Assembly: GCA_003168355.1 (NCBI GenBank)
Contig: PMSQ01000211.1
Location: 1,181-56,214 of the forward strand
Source of the DNA: Acidobacteriaceae bacterium
GTDB lineage: Bacteria; Acidobacteriota; Terriglobia; Terriglobales; Acidobacteriaceae
Length of the DNA: 55,034 nucleotides
Reading direction: 5' to 3'
Below the pieces are notes generated by a model. That model worked only from the letters and a program-made list of their open reading frames with translations, was not told the DNA's origin and made no database searches. Positions 42,917-52,330 of this stretch are shown piece after piece (position 1 is the stretch's first letter; every line of letters starts with the position of its first letter). The position numbers were made by a program, and so were the translations under genes.

Positions 42917-44839
42917 ATGGATCTGCTCCAGAAAATTCGCACCATCCCCACCGAGCCCGGTGTGTATCTCTACAAGAACGCCGAGGGTGAAGTCATCTAC
43001 GTGGGCAAGGCGAAGAACCTGCGAAGCCGTGTCGCCAGCTACTTCCACGAAGGCCGCTGGGAGGATTCAAAGACCGGTACTCTGGTGCGCGAAGCCGTCG
43101 ATGTCGACTACATCGTCGTCGCCAACAACAAGGAAGCGCTGGCCCTCGAGAACAATCTAATCAAGCAGCGCAAGCCGCGCTTCAACATCCTGCTGCGCGA
43201 CGATAAAACTTACCCCTACGTGAAGCTCACCCTGGGCGAGCGCTGGCCGCGGGTTTACGTCACCCGCCGCCTGCGCAAAGACGGCAGCGCCTACTACGGC
43301 CCCTATTTCCCAGCCAATCTCGCCTACCGCATCGTCGATCTCATTCACCGTAATTTCATGATTCCCTCCTGCAAGGTGGACCTCACGCGCTTTCATCCGC
43401 GTCCTTGCCTGCAGTACTACATCAAGCGCTGTCTGGGCCCCTGCGTGAAAGACCTGACCACGCCGGATGCTTATCAGGAAGCCGTACGCGATGTGAAGCT
43501 GTTTCTCGAAGGCCGTCCCACCGATTTGAGCCGCTCACTGCACACTCGCATGGAGCAAGCGGCCGCAGCCGAAGAGTATGAGCGCGCTGCCCGGTACCGG
43601 GACTTGATTTCGACCGTCGAGCAGTTACAAGAGCGCCAGCGCATCGCCGCCGCCGAGGGCGATGACGCCGACGTCTTCGGCTATCACTACGAAAATGGCA
43701 TGCTGGCGGTAAACCTGTTCCACATGCGCGGCGGGCGGGTAGTCGATCGCCGCGAATTCTTTTGGGAAGACTTGCCCGAGTTCGCGGCACCCTCCGATGC
43801 CGATGCTGCCCACGATGGAAAAGATGAAAATGTGGGGACAGCCGCTCTCGGCTGTCCAGTCGAGCGACGCTCGACCGCTTCTGCCGCTGACGCATTCCAC
43901 CCGGGTGAGTTCTTCTCTGCCTTGCTCAAGCAGCTCTACATCGGCCAGCCGTATGTGCCGCGCAATCTCTACGTACCTGTTAATTTTGAAGATCGCGAAA
44001 CCCTGGAAGATTTGCTCTCGGAGCAGGTCGCTGACCCCAGGGCCGCACGCGTTCACATCCAGGTTCCGCAGCGCGGCGACAAACGCGCGCTCATCGATCT
44101 GGCCGGCACCAACGCCAAACAATCCTACGATCAGCGCTTTCGCGTGCTCAAGCCCAACGCGAAGGCGATTCAGGAAGAACTGCAGGAAGCGCTCGGTCTG
44201 CCCGAAGTTCCCAAGCGCATCGAATGCTTTGACATCTCGCACATTCAAGGCGCGGAAACCGTAGCCTCCATGGTGGTATGGGAAGACGGCAAGATGAAGA
44301 AATCGGATTACCGCAAGTTCATCATTCGCACGGTCGAGGGCGTGGATGATTTCGCCTCCATGCGCGAGGTAGTCACGCGCCGCTACAAACGCCTGCAGCA
44401 GGAAGAAAAATCAATGCCCAGCCTGGTGCTGATTGACGGTGGCCTCGGCCAATTGCATGCCGCCGCCGAAGCGCTGGAGTCGATCGAGATCATCAACCAG
44501 CCGCTCGCAGCCATTGCCAAGCGCGAGGAGATTCTCTACGTCTACGGCCAGGAGAAAGATCCAATCGCGCTCGATCATCATTCGCCGGTGCTGCACTTGA
44601 TTCAACTCATTCGTGACGAAGCTCACCGCTTCGCCGTAACCTTTCACCGCAAACGCCGCCAGATGCGCGACCGCTCAACGGAGTTGCTCGAAATCCCCGG
44701 TGTCGGCGAGAGCACAACTCGACGTCTTCTGGAGCACTTCGGCAGCGTGCAGGCGGTGAAGCAGGCAGACACGGGTGCGCTGTCAGCAGTTGTCACTCGA
44801 GTGCAGGCGGAGGCAATCAGCAATCACTTCAGGAAGTAA
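42917..44839 (+). CDS. uvrC: Excinuclease ABC subunit C, 640 aa, with a repeat-derived insertion
   Basis: Makes both incisions in nucleotide excision repair. GIY-YIG domain at residues 4-90 (PGVYLYKNAEGEVIYVGKA), UVR domain near 200-240 (EEYERAARYRDLIS), RNase H-like C-nuclease from about 370 (PKRIECFDISHIQGAETVAS, LVLIDGGLGQLHAA) and a C-terminal helix-hairpin-helix (LLEIPGVGESTTRRLLEHFG). Between the UVR and nuclease parts lies a hydrophilic insertion (about 298-330) partly encoded by two hairpin repeats, in frame. Start is ATG 42917 (MDLLQKIRTIPTEPG); the frame opens earlier. Confidence 0.96.
   Translation: MDLLQKIRTIPTEPGVYLYKNAEGEVIYVGKAKNLRSRVASYFHEGRWEDSKTGTLVREAVDVDYIVVANNKEALALENNLIKQRKPRFNILLRDDKTYPYVKLTLGERWPRVYVTRRLRKDGSAYYGPYFPANLAYRIVDLIHRNFMIPSCKVDLTRFHPRPCLQYYIKRCLGPCVKDLTTPDAYQEAVRDVKLFLEGRPTDLSRSLHTRMEQAAAAEEYERAARYRDLISTVEQLQERQRIAAAEGDDADVFGYHYENGMLAVNLFHMRGGRVVDRREFFWEDLPEFAAPSDADAAHDGKDENVGTAALGCPVERRSTASAADAFHPGEFFSALLKQLYIGQPYVPRNLYVPVNFEDRETLEDLLSEQVADPRAARVHIQVPQRGDKRALIDLAGTNAKQSYDQRFRVLKPNAKAIQEELQEALGLPEVPKRIECFDISHIQGAETVASMVVWEDGKMKKSDYRKFIIRTVEGVDDFASMREVVTRRYKRLQQEEKSMPSLVLIDGGLGQLHAAAEALESIEIINQPLAAIAKREEILYVYGQEKDPIALDHHSPVLHLIQLIRDEAHRFAVTFHRKRRQMRDRSTELLEIPGVGESTTRRLLEHFGSVQAVKQADTGALSAVVTRVQAEAISNHFRK
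43836..43875 (+). repeat. Two adjacent hairpin repeats inside uvrC
   Basis: GGACAGCCG-CTCT-CGGCTGTCC (43836-43857, 9-bp stem) is followed at once by GTCGAGCG-A-CGCTCGAC (43859-43875, 8-bp stem). Both are perfect inverted repeats of the kind found between genes elsewhere in the window. They encode about 14 residues near positions 307-320 of UvrC. Confidence 0.75.
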
Positions 44840-44860
44840 GGCAGCCGCTTGAGGTAAGCG

Positions 44861-44909
44861 CTTCTCCGCGCCCTTCGCGGCCTTCTTAGCGGCTCTCTGC
44901 GGTTAAGAG
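44861..44909 (+). repeat. Dispersed GC-rich motif after uvrC, copy 1
   Basis: Shares a pattern (CCCTTCGCGGCC... then CTGCGGTTAA) with 49181-49235. Both copies lie directly after the stop of a plus-strand gene. No clear hairpin with a T-run. Confidence 0.45.
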
Positions 44910-44912
44910 TTT

Positions 44913-45392
44913 TCACTGCGCCGGCTCCGGCCCCGCGTTCCCCATGTCGAGCACAACCTTCCAGCTTCCATCCTTCTGCTTCTTCCAGATGCTGGTGTAC
45001 TTGCCGTGATCCACAACCGGCTTGCCGTCTTTGTCCTTCGAGCGAAACTCGTAGGTGCCGTAGGTGTAGCCCAAGTCGCCCGATGCGGAGATGTCCGCGC
45101 CTACAGGCGTCCACGTCAGGTGATTGTCCTTCTGATCGAGGAACCCCATGGTCTTGGCGATGTTTACTTTGCCCTGAATGATCGCCGCGCCGTTGGGCAC
45201 TTCAATGGCATCGTCGGCATAGTAGGAGAGGTATCCCTGCGAGCCGTGTTCGGCTGCGGCCTTCATGAACTCGGCCTCAAGCTGACGCAGCGTGTCAGGG
45301 CTGGCTTTTGCGGATGCCGAAGCAAATGGACGCGTGTTGGGCGCTAGGATCACAATCAACGCAGCGACAAGAACAATCAAAAACGATTTCAT
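44913..45392 (-). CDS. Secreted SnoaL/DUF4440-like protein, 159 aa
   Basis: GGAGG precedes the ATG at 45392. Signal peptide MKSFLIVLVAALIVILAPNT. The domain shows QLEAEFMKAAAEHGSQGYLS, YYADDAIEVPNGAAIIQGK and the final YTSIWKKQKDGSWKVVLDMG, the usual end of DUF4440/SnoaL_3 proteins. It is the second NTF2-like secreted protein in the window (the first is at 7006), with low mutual similarity beyond the fold. Ligand unknown. Confidence 0.8.
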   Translation of the reverse strand: MKSFLIVLVAALIVILAPNTRPFASASAKASPDTLRQLEAEFMKAAAEHGSQGYLSYYADDAIEVPNGAAIIQGKVNIAKTMGFLDQKDNHLTWTPVGADISASGDLGYTYGTYEFRSKDKDGKPVVDHGKYTSIWKKQKDGSWKVVLDMGNAGPEPAQ

Positions 45393-45428
45393 GCAACCTC
45401 CGTGAACGGCAGCGGGTATTCTACATCT

Positions 45429-46190
45429 ATGTCAAACCAACACGAATGCGGCACGCTCATCGTAACCGGCGCCAGCCGCGGGATCGGCGCGGCGATAGCC
45501 AAGCTAGCGGGTGCGCGCGGGTTCTCCGTGGCAATTAATTTCGCAACCGGCGAGACCGAAGCGCAAGCGATCGCTGAACAAATTGTTTCCGATGGCGGAC
45601 GCGCTTGCGCGATTCAAGCTGATGTTGCCCGGGAAGAAGATGTCCTGCGGCTTTTTGAAACCGCCGAGCGCGAACTGGGGCCGATCAAAGCTCTAGTGAA
45701 TAACGCAGCCATTACTGGCGGGTTTTCCCGAGTGGAATCAGTAAGCGCAAACACTCTCACGCAAGTCATGGCGGTGAACGTCACGGGAGCGATTCTGTGT
45801 GCGCGCGAGGCTGTGCGCCGCATGTCAACCGGCCGCGGCGGAACGGGCGGAGCAATCGTGAATATTTCCTCGCGCGCGGCGCGGACGGGTTCTGCCGGGG
45901 AGTGGGTACACTACGCCGCATCGAAGGGCGCGATTGATAGTTTCACGATCGGGCTGGCGCGTGAAGTTGCCACCGAAGGAATCCGCGTGAACGCAGTTGC
46001 TCCCGGACTGATCGAAACCGGTTTGCATGCCGCCAACGGCGCGCCCGACCGGCTGGATCGATTGGCTGCCATAATTCCCATGCAAAGGCCAGGCACCGCA
46101 CTCGAAGTAGCCGAAGGCGTGCTTTGGCTGCTCTCGCCGGCCGCTTCTTACACCACCGGCGCTATTTTGGAGATCGGCGGTGGGCGCTGA
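45429..46190 (+). CDS. Short-chain dehydrogenase/reductase, 253 aa
   Basis: Classical SDR: cofactor motif TGASRGIG, NNAA (LVNNAAITGG), catalytic Ser in VNISSRAAR, Tyr/Lys in HYAASKGA and PG motif VAPGLIETGLH. Resembles FabG and glucose 1-dehydrogenase-like enzymes that use NADP(H), but the substrate is not clear. ATG at 45429 chosen; the frame opens at 45402. Divergent from the SnoaL-like gene. Confidence 0.9.
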   Translation: MSNQHECGTLIVTGASRGIGAAIAKLAGARGFSVAINFATGETEAQAIAEQIVSDGGRACAIQADVAREEDVLRLFETAERELGPIKALVNNAAITGGFSRVESVSANTLTQVMAVNVTGAILCAREAVRRMSTGRGGTGGAIVNISSRAARTGSAGEWVHYAASKGAIDSFTIGLAREVATEGIRVNAVAPGLIETGLHAANGAPDRLDRLAAIIPMQRPGTALEVAEGVLWLLSPAASYTTGAILEIGGGR

Positions 46191-46239
46191 TTCTCGTCAG
46201 CCGGCATCGAATCTGACGTTCGTAATCCCTTCCTGACTT

Positions 46240-47208
46240 TCAGTCGCGCGATTCGGCCCTGCGCGCCATTTGCAGAGCACCTTCGACAGGCTCGACAACC
46301 TGCGGGTTCACCTCCAAACGCGGATCGAACTTGCGAACTTCATCGCAAAAAACATCGCGCACCATGGGCGAATGACGAAAAACCCCGCCGGTCATTGCCA
46401 GCGAGGCCAGAGGAGCCAGCGGGATGGCAGACAGTCTCGAGTCGTCCTCTGCGAAAAGCCGGTGAAGAACGATTCCGGCGAGTTGAGCAAGCTCTCTACC
46501 CGCTTGTGCGAGGACTTGTTGTGCCAGCGCGTCTCCCGCGCCGGCAGCGGAGAGGACTGCCGGAAAAAGCGCCGCGAAATCCGGATAGGAGTTGGCAGCG
46601 CGCGCCAACTGTTCGAGCGAATCCAGCTTCCAGGCGGCTCTCAGGTCGTGGAAAAGCGGTGAAGTTTCGGCTTTGGCCTGATCGTTTTTGTTTTGCTCGC
46701 TCCTCTGGTCGATCGCGCGCAGCAGAATCGAGATCGCCGCACGGCCAATCCAGTGCGCTGAGCCTTCGTCGGAGATCGCGAAACCCCAGCCTCCGGCGCG
46801 AGCCGTTCTTCCCTTCGCATCGCGACCGTAGGCGATCGCACCAGTCCCGGCGATCACGATCACGCCCGGACCTGCGCCAAAAGCCGATTCCAGCGCGATC
46901 TGCATGTCGCCCACGATCTCGATTTCCCCGGGAATCACCTCCGCAACAATTTTGCTCACAACGCTCGCAATCTCCTCACGACCAGCGCCCGCCACGCCTA
47001 TACAGGCGCGCCGCAATTGCCGCGGATCGATCCCGGCGGCAGCACACGCTTCACGAATCGCCTCGTGCAGCGATTCCCGAGCACGCACTTCGCCGACTCG
47101 AGTAATGTTGCTGGGGCCAGCCGTGACCGTGGCCAGAAGGGAAGATCCGTTACCCACGGCGCACCTTGTCTTGCTGCCGCCACCGTCAATGCCCAAATAG
47201 TAGGCCAC
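46240..47208 (-). CDS. BadF/BadG-type ATPase, N-acetylglucosamine-kinase-like, 322 aa
   Basis: The ASKHA fold signatures are YLGIDGGGSKTRCAVGNG (phosphate 1), VIAGTGAIAYGRDAKG (phosphate 2) and AMTGGVFRHSPMV (adenosine). GGWGFAISDEGSAHWIGR is typical of the GlcNAc-kinase group of this family. It would phosphorylate an amino sugar in the cytosol. The SSS symporter on the opposite strand, less than 1 kb away, could supply that sugar; this pairing is inference. Confidence 0.85.
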   Translation of the reverse strand: MAYYLGIDGGGSKTRCAVGNGSSLLATVTAGPSNITRVGEVRARESLHEAIREACAAAGIDPRQLRRACIGVAGAGREEIASVVSKIVAEVIPGEIEIVGDMQIALESAFGAGPGVIVIAGTGAIAYGRDAKGRTARAGGWGFAISDEGSAHWIGRAAISILLRAIDQRSEQNKNDQAKAETSPLFHDLRAAWKLDSLEQLARAANSYPDFAALFPAVLSAAGAGDALAQQVLAQAGRELAQLAGIVLHRLFAEDDSRLSAIPLAPLASLAMTGGVFRHSPMVRDVFCDEVRKFDPRLEVNPQVVEPVEGALQMARRAESRD

Positions 47209-47335
47209 GGGTTAGTTCTACCATAGCCAGTTCTCGGTTCTCAGTGGAAAGGTACCCGCAATCTCCCAACAGCCACGTCCATAAACACTCACTCGCGCGG
47301 CGTGCGGATTGCCACCATAATTGCAGGCAATACCC

Positions 47336-47731
47336 ATGAAGATTCGAATATTGGAACTCGGCAATACCGGCGACGCACGCGGCTCTAGCTTTACCATGCC
47401 ATTTGAGGCACTTGACTTCATCGGGCACCTTGCAGACATGCACCTGGCCTCTACCGCTTCGGGAGCCGTGCGCGGCAATCACTATCACTTGCGCCGGCGG
47501 GAAGCCATCGTCCTGTTGCCGGGGACGGCCTGGTCGCTGCACTGGGACGAAGGCGAGGGCACGTCTGCGCAAAACCGGCAATTTGACGGCGGCAGCGCGG
47601 TGCTCGTGCTGGTTTCGCCAGGCGGTTCGCACGCCGTACGCAACGACGGCACCGCCACGCCGTTATGGCTCGTGGCCTGTTCATCCGAGCCTTACGATCC
47701 CGCGGAGACCGTGGTGCGGAAACTGGTCTAG
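47336..47731 (+). CDS. Cupin protein of RmlC/WxcM-like type, 131 aa
   Basis: A single cupin barrel: VRGNHYHLRRREAIVLLPGT (metal or substrate His pair), WSLHWDEGEG and VLVSPGGSHAVRNDG. RGNHYH is typical of sugar-nucleotide-modifying cupins such as the C-terminal domains of capsule-synthesis proteins and sugar ketoisomerases. Start at ATG 47336 (MKIRILELGNTGDARGSSF). It is 24 bp before the symporter gene and probably in one operon with it. Confidence 0.75.
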   Translation: MKIRILELGNTGDARGSSFTMPFEALDFIGHLADMHLASTASGAVRGNHYHLRRREAIVLLPGTAWSLHWDEGEGTSAQNRQFDGGSAVLVLVSPGGSHAVRNDGTATPLWLVACSSEPYDPAETVVRKLV

Positions 47732-47755
47732 CGGAAGCGCGTTCCGGCAGAACTC

Positions 47756-49180
47756 ATGGGCCTTGATAAACTCGATCTCGCGATCATCGCGCTTTATCTG
47801 GTGAGCATCACCCTGTTTGGGCTGCGCTTCCGTAAGCGGCACCGCTCGCTGCGCGACTACTTTCTTGCGGGACGAGACATTCCGTGGTGGGCAATCGCGC
47901 TTTCCATCGTCGCCGCCGAAACCAGCACACTCACCATCATCAGCATCCCCGGCCTTGCCTATGATACCAACCTGACCTTCCTGCAGGTGGTGATGGGATA
48001 CGTAGTCGGGCGGGTGGTGATCAGCTTTGTGCTGCTGCCGCATTATTTTCGCGGCGATCTTTATACGGCTTATGAATTGATCGAACGCCGCTTCGGACGG
48101 GGTTTGCGCTCGCTGACCGCCGGACTGTTTCTGCTGACGAGGGCGGCCGCCGAGGGAGTCCGCGTCTATGCCGTCTCCATTGTGGTGTCGATTGCGCTGG
48201 GAACGGGCGAGGTGGCCTCGATCGCCATCATCACTGCATTGACGCTCATCTATACGTTCGAAGGCGGCCTGGCGGCGGTGATCTGGACCGACGTGGTGCA
48301 GACGGCAATTTATGTTGGCGGAACACTGGTCGGATTGGTGACGATTTTGCATCTTGTGCCGGGAGGATGGACGGCGATTCATGCTGCGGCGGCCAGCGCA
48401 GGCAAACTGCAGGTGTTCGACTTCCGGGCCAACTTCTGGCTGCCTTACACGTTCTGGGCGGGCGTCATCGGCGGGACGGCCTTCACCACTGCGAGCCACG
48501 GTACGGATCAACTCTTCGTCCAGCGACTGCTGGCCGCACGCGGGCAGAAGCAGTCCATGACAGCGCTCATTTCAAGCGGTGTGGCAATTCTGTTTCAATT
48601 TGCGTTGTTCCTGATTGTGGGGATTATGTTGTGGGCGTTTTACCGCGTGCCCTCGGCGAACTTTGGAAAACCTGATCGAATCTATCCGACGTTCATCGTC
48701 AGCCAAATGCCACACGGAATTTCGGGGCTGCTGATCGCGGCAATCCTGGCCGCAGCGATGTCGAATCTGAGCGCGGCCCTGAACTCGCTTTCGTCGAGCA
48801 CGATCATGGATTTTTTCCTACACCTGCGCCCGCAGACCGATGAGCGGGCACGAATGCGGCTTTCCCGTCTGGCAACTTTTTGTTGGGCGATGGTGCTCTT
48901 TGCGCTGGCGGTATTGGCGTTGCAGAAAGTGGGCCGCGTAGTTGAGGTGGGACTGCAAATAGCATCCGTGGCTTACGGTGCGCTGCTGGGAGTGTTTCTG
49001 CTCGGCGTTCTCACAAAGCGTGCAAACCAGCGTGGAGCGATGGTGGGCATGCTGTTTGGGTTCGGCATGGGAGTGTATTTGTGGCAGTGGACGCATGTGC
49101 CGTGGACTTGGTGGGTGATGATTGGGACGGTGGTGACATTCGTTGTGGGGTACGCAAGCAGCTTGCTAAAGGCGGGGTAA
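47756..49180 (+). CDS. Sodium:solute symporter (SSS family), 474 aa
   Basis: About 13 hydrophobic segments. Typical SSS segments are FLAGRDIPWWAIALSIVAAE (TM1 region), the sodium-site TSTLTIISIPG, YELIERRFGRGLRSLTAGLF and ASHGTDQLFVQRLLAARGQK. The LSAALNSLSSST segment corresponds to the conserved TM8 region with its sodium-coordinating Ser residues. Close to glucose/sialic-acid-type symporters, but the substrate is inferred only from the neighbouring sugar kinase and cupin. Confidence 0.88.
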   Translation: MGLDKLDLAIIALYLVSITLFGLRFRKRHRSLRDYFLAGRDIPWWAIALSIVAAETSTLTIISIPGLAYDTNLTFLQVVMGYVVGRVVISFVLLPHYFRGDLYTAYELIERRFGRGLRSLTAGLFLLTRAAAEGVRVYAVSIVVSIALGTGEVASIAIITALTLIYTFEGGLAAVIWTDVVQTAIYVGGTLVGLVTILHLVPGGWTAIHAAAASAGKLQVFDFRANFWLPYTFWAGVIGGTAFTTASHGTDQLFVQRLLAARGQKQSMTALISSGVAILFQFALFLIVGIMLWAFYRVPSANFGKPDRIYPTFIVSQMPHGISGLLIAAILAAAMSNLSAALNSLSSSTIMDFFLHLRPQTDERARMRLSRLATFCWAMVLFALAVLALQKVGRVVEVGLQIASVAYGALLGVFLLGVLTKRANQRGAMVGMLFGFGMGVYLWQWTHVPWTWWVMIGTVVTFVVGYASSLLKAG

Positions 49181-49235
49181 TCTTTACTTCGCGTACTTCG
49201 CGGCCTCTCTCTGCGATCTTTGCGGTTAAAGGCTT
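49181..49235 (+). repeat. Dispersed GC-rich motif after the symporter gene, copy 2
   Basis: ACTTCGCGGCCTCTCTCTGC and TTTGCGGTTAAAG resemble 44861-44909. It follows the symporter stop directly. Confidence 0.45.
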
Positions 49236-49290
49236 TTGTGCCGCTGCGCTACAAGAGGCTGATCTCGACTGTATACTGGCACACTTCACT

Positions 49291-50703
49291 ATGCCGGACC
49301 AGAGCGAGCAAACCACAATTCGTCCCGAGCTCTCCCGCGATCTCGGCGTAAGCCACGCCTCGGCGGTGGTGGTGGGAACGATCATCGGCAGTGGAATCTT
49401 TCTGGTTCCCGCCGAGATGATGCAGGCAGTGGGCTCGGCCAAGCTGGTCTATCTGGCGTGGCTCGTCGGCGGTTTGCTGTCATTCTTTGGCGCGCTCACC
49501 TACGCCGAACTTGGAGCCATGAAGCCGCAAGCCGGCGGCGAGTATGTTTACGTCCGCGACGCCTACGGGCCGCTGGGAGGGTTTCTCTACGGCTGGACGT
49601 GGTTTGTGATCGCCAAGCCCGCCTCCGTGGCGACGATCGCGACCGGACTGGTGCGGATTCTCGGTACCTTTCCGGTCTTTTCTTTTTTCTCCGAAAACAT
49701 CCTTTCAGCAAACATTCTCTCTCATCCTTTCAGCCTTACCTGGGGACAGATTGTCGCCATCACAGCAGCCATTCTCATTTCCCTCCTGAATTACGTGGGA
49801 GTGAAGAAGGCCGGTGAATTCCAACTCGTGTTCACGGTGCTGAAAGTCGCAATCATTCTGGGCATCGTGGCGGTGTGCTTCAGCGGCGCTGGATCTGCTA
49901 CAGGACGCGGCTGGAGCAACTTTGCCGGCACGTTTGTTGGAGCCAAGGGCGGGATTGCCGGCTTCATGGCGGCGCTGGTGGCGGCGCTGTGGGCTTATGA
50001 CGGCTGGAACGATCTGAACATGGTAGCGGGCGAGGTGAAGCGTCCCGAGCGTAACATTCCGATTGCGCTGATTGCCGGCGTGGCCACGGTCGGCGTTCTT
50101 TATGTGCTGGTAAATGCAGGTGTGCAGTACGTGCTGCCAGCGAGTGTGATCGCGGCGTCGCCGCGGCCCGCCTCCGATGCGGTGGCGCTGGTCATGGGGC
50201 GCTTGGGCGCGAGTATCGTCTCGGCGGGCATGGCAGTCTCTATGCTGGTCACGTTGAACGGCACCATCATGAGCGGTGCCCGCGTGCCCTTCGCCATGGC
50301 GCGGGATGGATATTTCTTCCGCGCATTGGCAGAAGTGCATCCGCGGTTTCACACGCCGTCGGCGGCGATCGTGGTGCAGGCGGTGTTGTCGATCCTCCTT
50401 CTGCTGCTGGGCGGAAATTTCCGGCAACTCTTTTCACTCGCAATCTTCGCGGAATGGCTCTTCTACATGATCGCCGGAAGCACGGTCTTTGTCTTCCGCT
50501 GGCGCGATCCGCTGGCTGTGCGGCCTTATCGTGTGCTCGGCTATCCGTTCGTTCCCGCGTTATTCATTGCTGTTGCCGCGGTTCTTCTTTACTACACCTT
50601 CCGGGAAAACTGGCCGAATTCGTTGTATGGACTCCTGGTTATTCTGGCTGGAGTACCGATGTTCGGGTGGTTCCGACGGCAGCGTAAATCTCAGTCAAAA
50701 TAA
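49291..50703 (+). CDS. APC-family amino acid permease, 470 aa
   Basis: Twelve hydrophobic segments. VVGTIIGSGIFLVPAEMM is the APC TM1 motif (G-S/T-G-I-F), followed by LTYAELGAMKPQAGGEYVYV in TM2, which is typical of the LAT/SteT-like group. TM6 has AALVAALWAYDGWNDLNMVA. Probably an amino acid/polyamine exchanger. Start set at ATG 49291; a TATACT lies about 14 bp upstream. The stop is at the left end of a dispersed repeat. Confidence 0.9.
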   Translation: MPDQSEQTTIRPELSRDLGVSHASAVVVGTIIGSGIFLVPAEMMQAVGSAKLVYLAWLVGGLLSFFGALTYAELGAMKPQAGGEYVYVRDAYGPLGGFLYGWTWFVIAKPASVATIATGLVRILGTFPVFSFFSENILSANILSHPFSLTWGQIVAITAAILISLLNYVGVKKAGEFQLVFTVLKVAIILGIVAVCFSGAGSATGRGWSNFAGTFVGAKGGIAGFMAALVAALWAYDGWNDLNMVAGEVKRPERNIPIALIAGVATVGVLYVLVNAGVQYVLPASVIAASPRPASDAVALVMGRLGASIVSAGMAVSMLVTLNGTIMSGARVPFAMARDGYFFRALAEVHPRFHTPSAAIVVQAVLSILLLLLGGNFRQLFSLAIFAEWLFYMIAGSTVFVFRWRDPLAVRPYRVLGYPFVPALFIAVAAVLLYYTFRENWPNSLYGLLVILAGVPMFGWFRRQRKSQSK

Positions 50704-50993
50704 AGTTCGACGCGGGATTCCGGTTTGGAGGGTCGGTGCCGGAGATTTACTGTTTGATTATAGGGTACCCCCCTCCCCTCTCTCCTTGCATAATCTTTAG
50801 AATCATCGAATTGGCATATGTCCTGGCCTGCAAAATCCGACGAACAAAGGACTTAGAGGTCATAATCTAGAGAACAAAGAAGTTAAGGCCTGATTCTTGG
50901 CCGACAGCCTTCGTCTCGCTTCGCCGCGTCTACTGCCCTTGCTGGGACAATTGTGAAACGAATTGGGGGCCGTGCGCAAGGTTGGATGTCACA
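50697..50993 (+). repeat. Dispersed repeat of about 290 bp, copy 2
   Basis: Shares ordered blocks with 4438-4708 (AAAATAAAGTT; GGGTAcCCCCCCTCCCC; TTGCATAATCTTTAGAATCA; CAAAGGACTTAG; a second AACAAAGAAGTT; CAAGGTTGGATGTCACA). It begins at the very end of the APC permease gene, just as copy 1 begins right after fumC. No protein and no terminal inverted repeats are apparent. Confidence 0.7.
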
Positions 50994-51128
50994 AGGCGGT
51001 TGTGGAGATATTTTGGGAGGGTCAAGTTCTGAACAGACGTTTCCCGTCGCATAAGGGCCAGGGCCCGGCCCAAGCGAAGCTTAGACGGGGCGCTCTCGAA
51101 CCGGTTTCGGCTAGCAGCCCCTTCGTTC

Positions 51129-52330
51129 CTATCTTAAGCTTCGATCTCCCTCCGAGATGATCTTATCCAGTGATTTCTTTGGCGCAGTCCGCGGGCCGAG
51201 AAAGAAGACGTCGTAGGTTAAGCGGCCATCTTTTGATTCGCCGTCGATCGGATCGGGATTCACGGCGGACCGATAGTGGAACAAGTTGCCGTACTAGTCG
51301 GTGATGGATTCATCGCGATACTTTAGGCTGATCGAGTACACGCCTAGCTCTGGGAGGGTGTGCAATTCGTTGGGCTGGGATATGCCGTCGTGGTTCTCGT
51401 CGATCCACAGCAGCAGCTTCGAATATACGGCGTCACGCGAGTCAATGATGCCGTCTCCGTTGCCTCCATTTTTTGGTTTGTCGAACTCCCCAATGCGAGA
51501 AATCCGTTAGGGTCTGCCGAGGAAGGCTGCAGGGTGTGATTGCCGAACAGCTCGCCGCCATTGTCGATTCTGCCATTGTGATTGCGATCCAACGCCAGGA
51601 AGGCATTGCCGGAGTCAGCCGCGGTCCAGGCGATCTTGATCGGTATCCCACTATTGAGAATGTCGAACTTGACGCCGTTCTGCAGCGAGGTCAAATGGAA
51701 ACCATGCCCGGTCGTATCGATGATAATCGGTGAAGCGAATTCACATTCGCACGTCGAAGGGTCGCACACGGAAATATTACCAGCTCCACTTTGAATCCCT
51801 TCACCACCGCATATTACGCTGCCGCCACAGCAACCATTGCCTGAACTTCCTCCCGGTTCCGACTGCGTGGTCACAGTCACTGCGGCACTCGGGCCCGACG
51901 TGCCGGCGGAGTCGCTGGCTTCCACTGTGAAGGTATAGGTGGTCGAAGGTGAAAGACCGGTCACGGCAAAGGATGTGCTGGTAGTGCTTCCAATCGAAGT
52001 CCCGTTTTGGAGTACGGTGTAGCTGCTGATGGTGCAATTTGTGGGAGGGGCCGTCGCGTTCCAATTCAGCGTCGTGGCTCCGCTCGTCGTCCCGGATGCC
52101 GCCAATCCCGTCGGAGGGCTGGGTTTTGTCCCGCAGTACTGTGGATTGGGTATCGTATTACATGCGAGAGGGTCCGGGTCGCTTACCGTCCAGATTACCT
52201 GCGGACTACCGGTCACGATCCCAAGGGCGCTGACGCTTACGGTGCAATCACAGAGGGACGTGGCGCATTCGGAGGCTCCGCCATATAGATATGCTGTGCA
52301 AGAAGCGCCTCCGTTGGTCCCGCGCCAGTC
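51129..52330 (-). pseudogene. 3' part of a broken secreted-protein gene (FN3 and Ca-binding-like domains)
   Basis: Continues the gene at 52237-53487 after a net -1 frameshift near 52330. The frame then reads ASECATSLCDCTVSVSALGI before an FN3 domain (PPTGLAASGTTSGATTLNWN to SPSTTYTFTVEASDSAG). A C-terminal domain follows with EF-hand-like loops ([42 protein letters not shown]). A second net -1 shift lies near 51490 (TTGGGGAG), and a TAG at 51296-51294 interrupts ITD*YGNLFHYRS, probably a former CAG. The last stop is 51129-51131. The intact sub-frame is 51344-52216. Confidence 0.7.
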
